A stretch of 64,000 nucleotides of DNA, taken from the NCBI GenBank assembly GCA_030156395.1, contig JASGMP010000001.1:1-64000 (forward strand), given 5' to 3'. The notes below the pieces were generated by a model, which saw only the letters and a list, made by a program, of their open reading frames with translations, was not told the DNA's origin and ran no database searches. How positions within the stretch are numbered: position 1 is the first letter of the stretch; each line of letters starts with the position of its first letter. This stretch comes from Fidelibacterota bacterium (GTDB lineage: Bacteria; Fidelibacterota; Fidelibacteria; Fidelibacterales; Fidelibacteraceae). A program made the position numbers and the translations under genes. This document shows positions 63,860-64,000 of this stretch, in pieces.

Positions 63860-64000
63860 TTATTTATTAACGTTTTTTATAATTCTATCAATAAACTGAT
63901 CTTCAGGCAAGGCACCTTCCAGATCAACAAAATGGTTGACAATAGTTTTAGGAACGGCTTTAACACCTGCTTCGTTTCCCAGTTCAGGGAATTCCGTCAC
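63860..64000 (-). CDS. Thioredoxin-fold protein, C-terminal end (partial)
   Basis: The last 46 codons of a gene that runs off the window. The frame reads TEFPELGNEAGVKAVPKTIV with the cis-Pro of the thioredoxin fold, followed by GALPEDQFIDRII. It resembles the C-terminal part of glutaredoxin-like protein disulfide oxidoreductases. The active-site Cys pair lies outside the window. Confidence 0.75.
   Translation of the reverse strand: MTEFPELGNEAGVKAVPKTIVNHFVDLEGALPEDQFIDRIIKNVNK

Overview
The window looks like chromosome from a Gram-negative bacterium of the Fibrobacteres-Chlorobi-Bacteroidetes (FCB) superphylum. Evidence for an outer membrane is plentiful: BamD-like and CpoB-like lipoproteins, several beta-barrel proteins, a PorV/FadL-like protein, and a type IX secretion (T9SS) style C-terminal tail on a large secreted protein. 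My best guess is Candidatus Neomarinimicrobiota (Marinimicrobia) or a near relative with a fermentative or anaerobic lifestyle (phosphate butyryltransferase plus butyrate kinase, a fumarate reductase/succinate dehydrogenase complex, a deleted D-lactate dehydrogenase). That placement is inference; no rRNA gene is present. Genes are dense, often overlapping as ATGA or TGATG, with short intergenic gaps that hold terminators and short tandem repeats.

Layout. 1-598: non-coding, with an octamer tandem repeat, other short repeats and a GC-rich element that recurs inverted at 17.6 kb. 0.6-4.5 kb: pgk-tpiA-secG, tRNA-Leu(GAG) and a TPR protein ending at a clear terminator. 4.5-15.5 kb: HAD hydrolase, acpS, nnrDE, VanZ-like, recN, DNPH1-like hydrolase, then a DUF4159/DUF4175/TPR envelope block. 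15.5-21.3 kb: ldhA remnant, asnA, CpXC protein, DUF697-like membrane protein and two glycosyltransferases. 21.4-28 kb: groL with CIRCE, a three-domain acyl-activating/ACP/acyltransferase protein, a HemC-like protein without the catalytic residues and a small outer-membrane barrel. 28-37.7 kb (minus strand): MmgE/PrpD, a catalytic/non-catalytic M16 peptidase pair, sdhDCAB and dsbD. 37.8-46.8 kb: M18 aminopeptidase, CpoB-like, a truncated GT5-like protein, lipoprotein, barrel protein, TPR lipoprotein, rpiB, glyA, nrdR. 46.8-59.8 kb: a structured RNA/terminator, PorV-like protein, an M6-like pseudopeptidase with sorting tail, a metallopeptidase-propeller-barrel fusion, DUF5683, BamD-like, nadD, a cation exchanger, a methyltransferase and ftsEX. 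59.8-64 kb (minus strand): groS with a glutaredoxin, an ECF sigma factor with a small Cys-rich partner, ptb-buk, an OsmC-like protein and the end of a thioredoxin-fold gene.

How it fits together. Central metabolism (glycolysis, serine/glycine, butyrate and succinate/fumarate chemistry) is interleaved with an unusually large cell-envelope gene set. The recurring oddity is enzyme-family members that have lost their active sites: HemC-like (26.4 kb), GT5-like (40.1 kb), M6-like (48.4 kb) and one of the M16 pair (29.6 kb). With the peptidase-propeller-barrel protein, these are the most promising leads for undescribed biology. I found no CRISPR array, prophage, transposase or rRNA operon.
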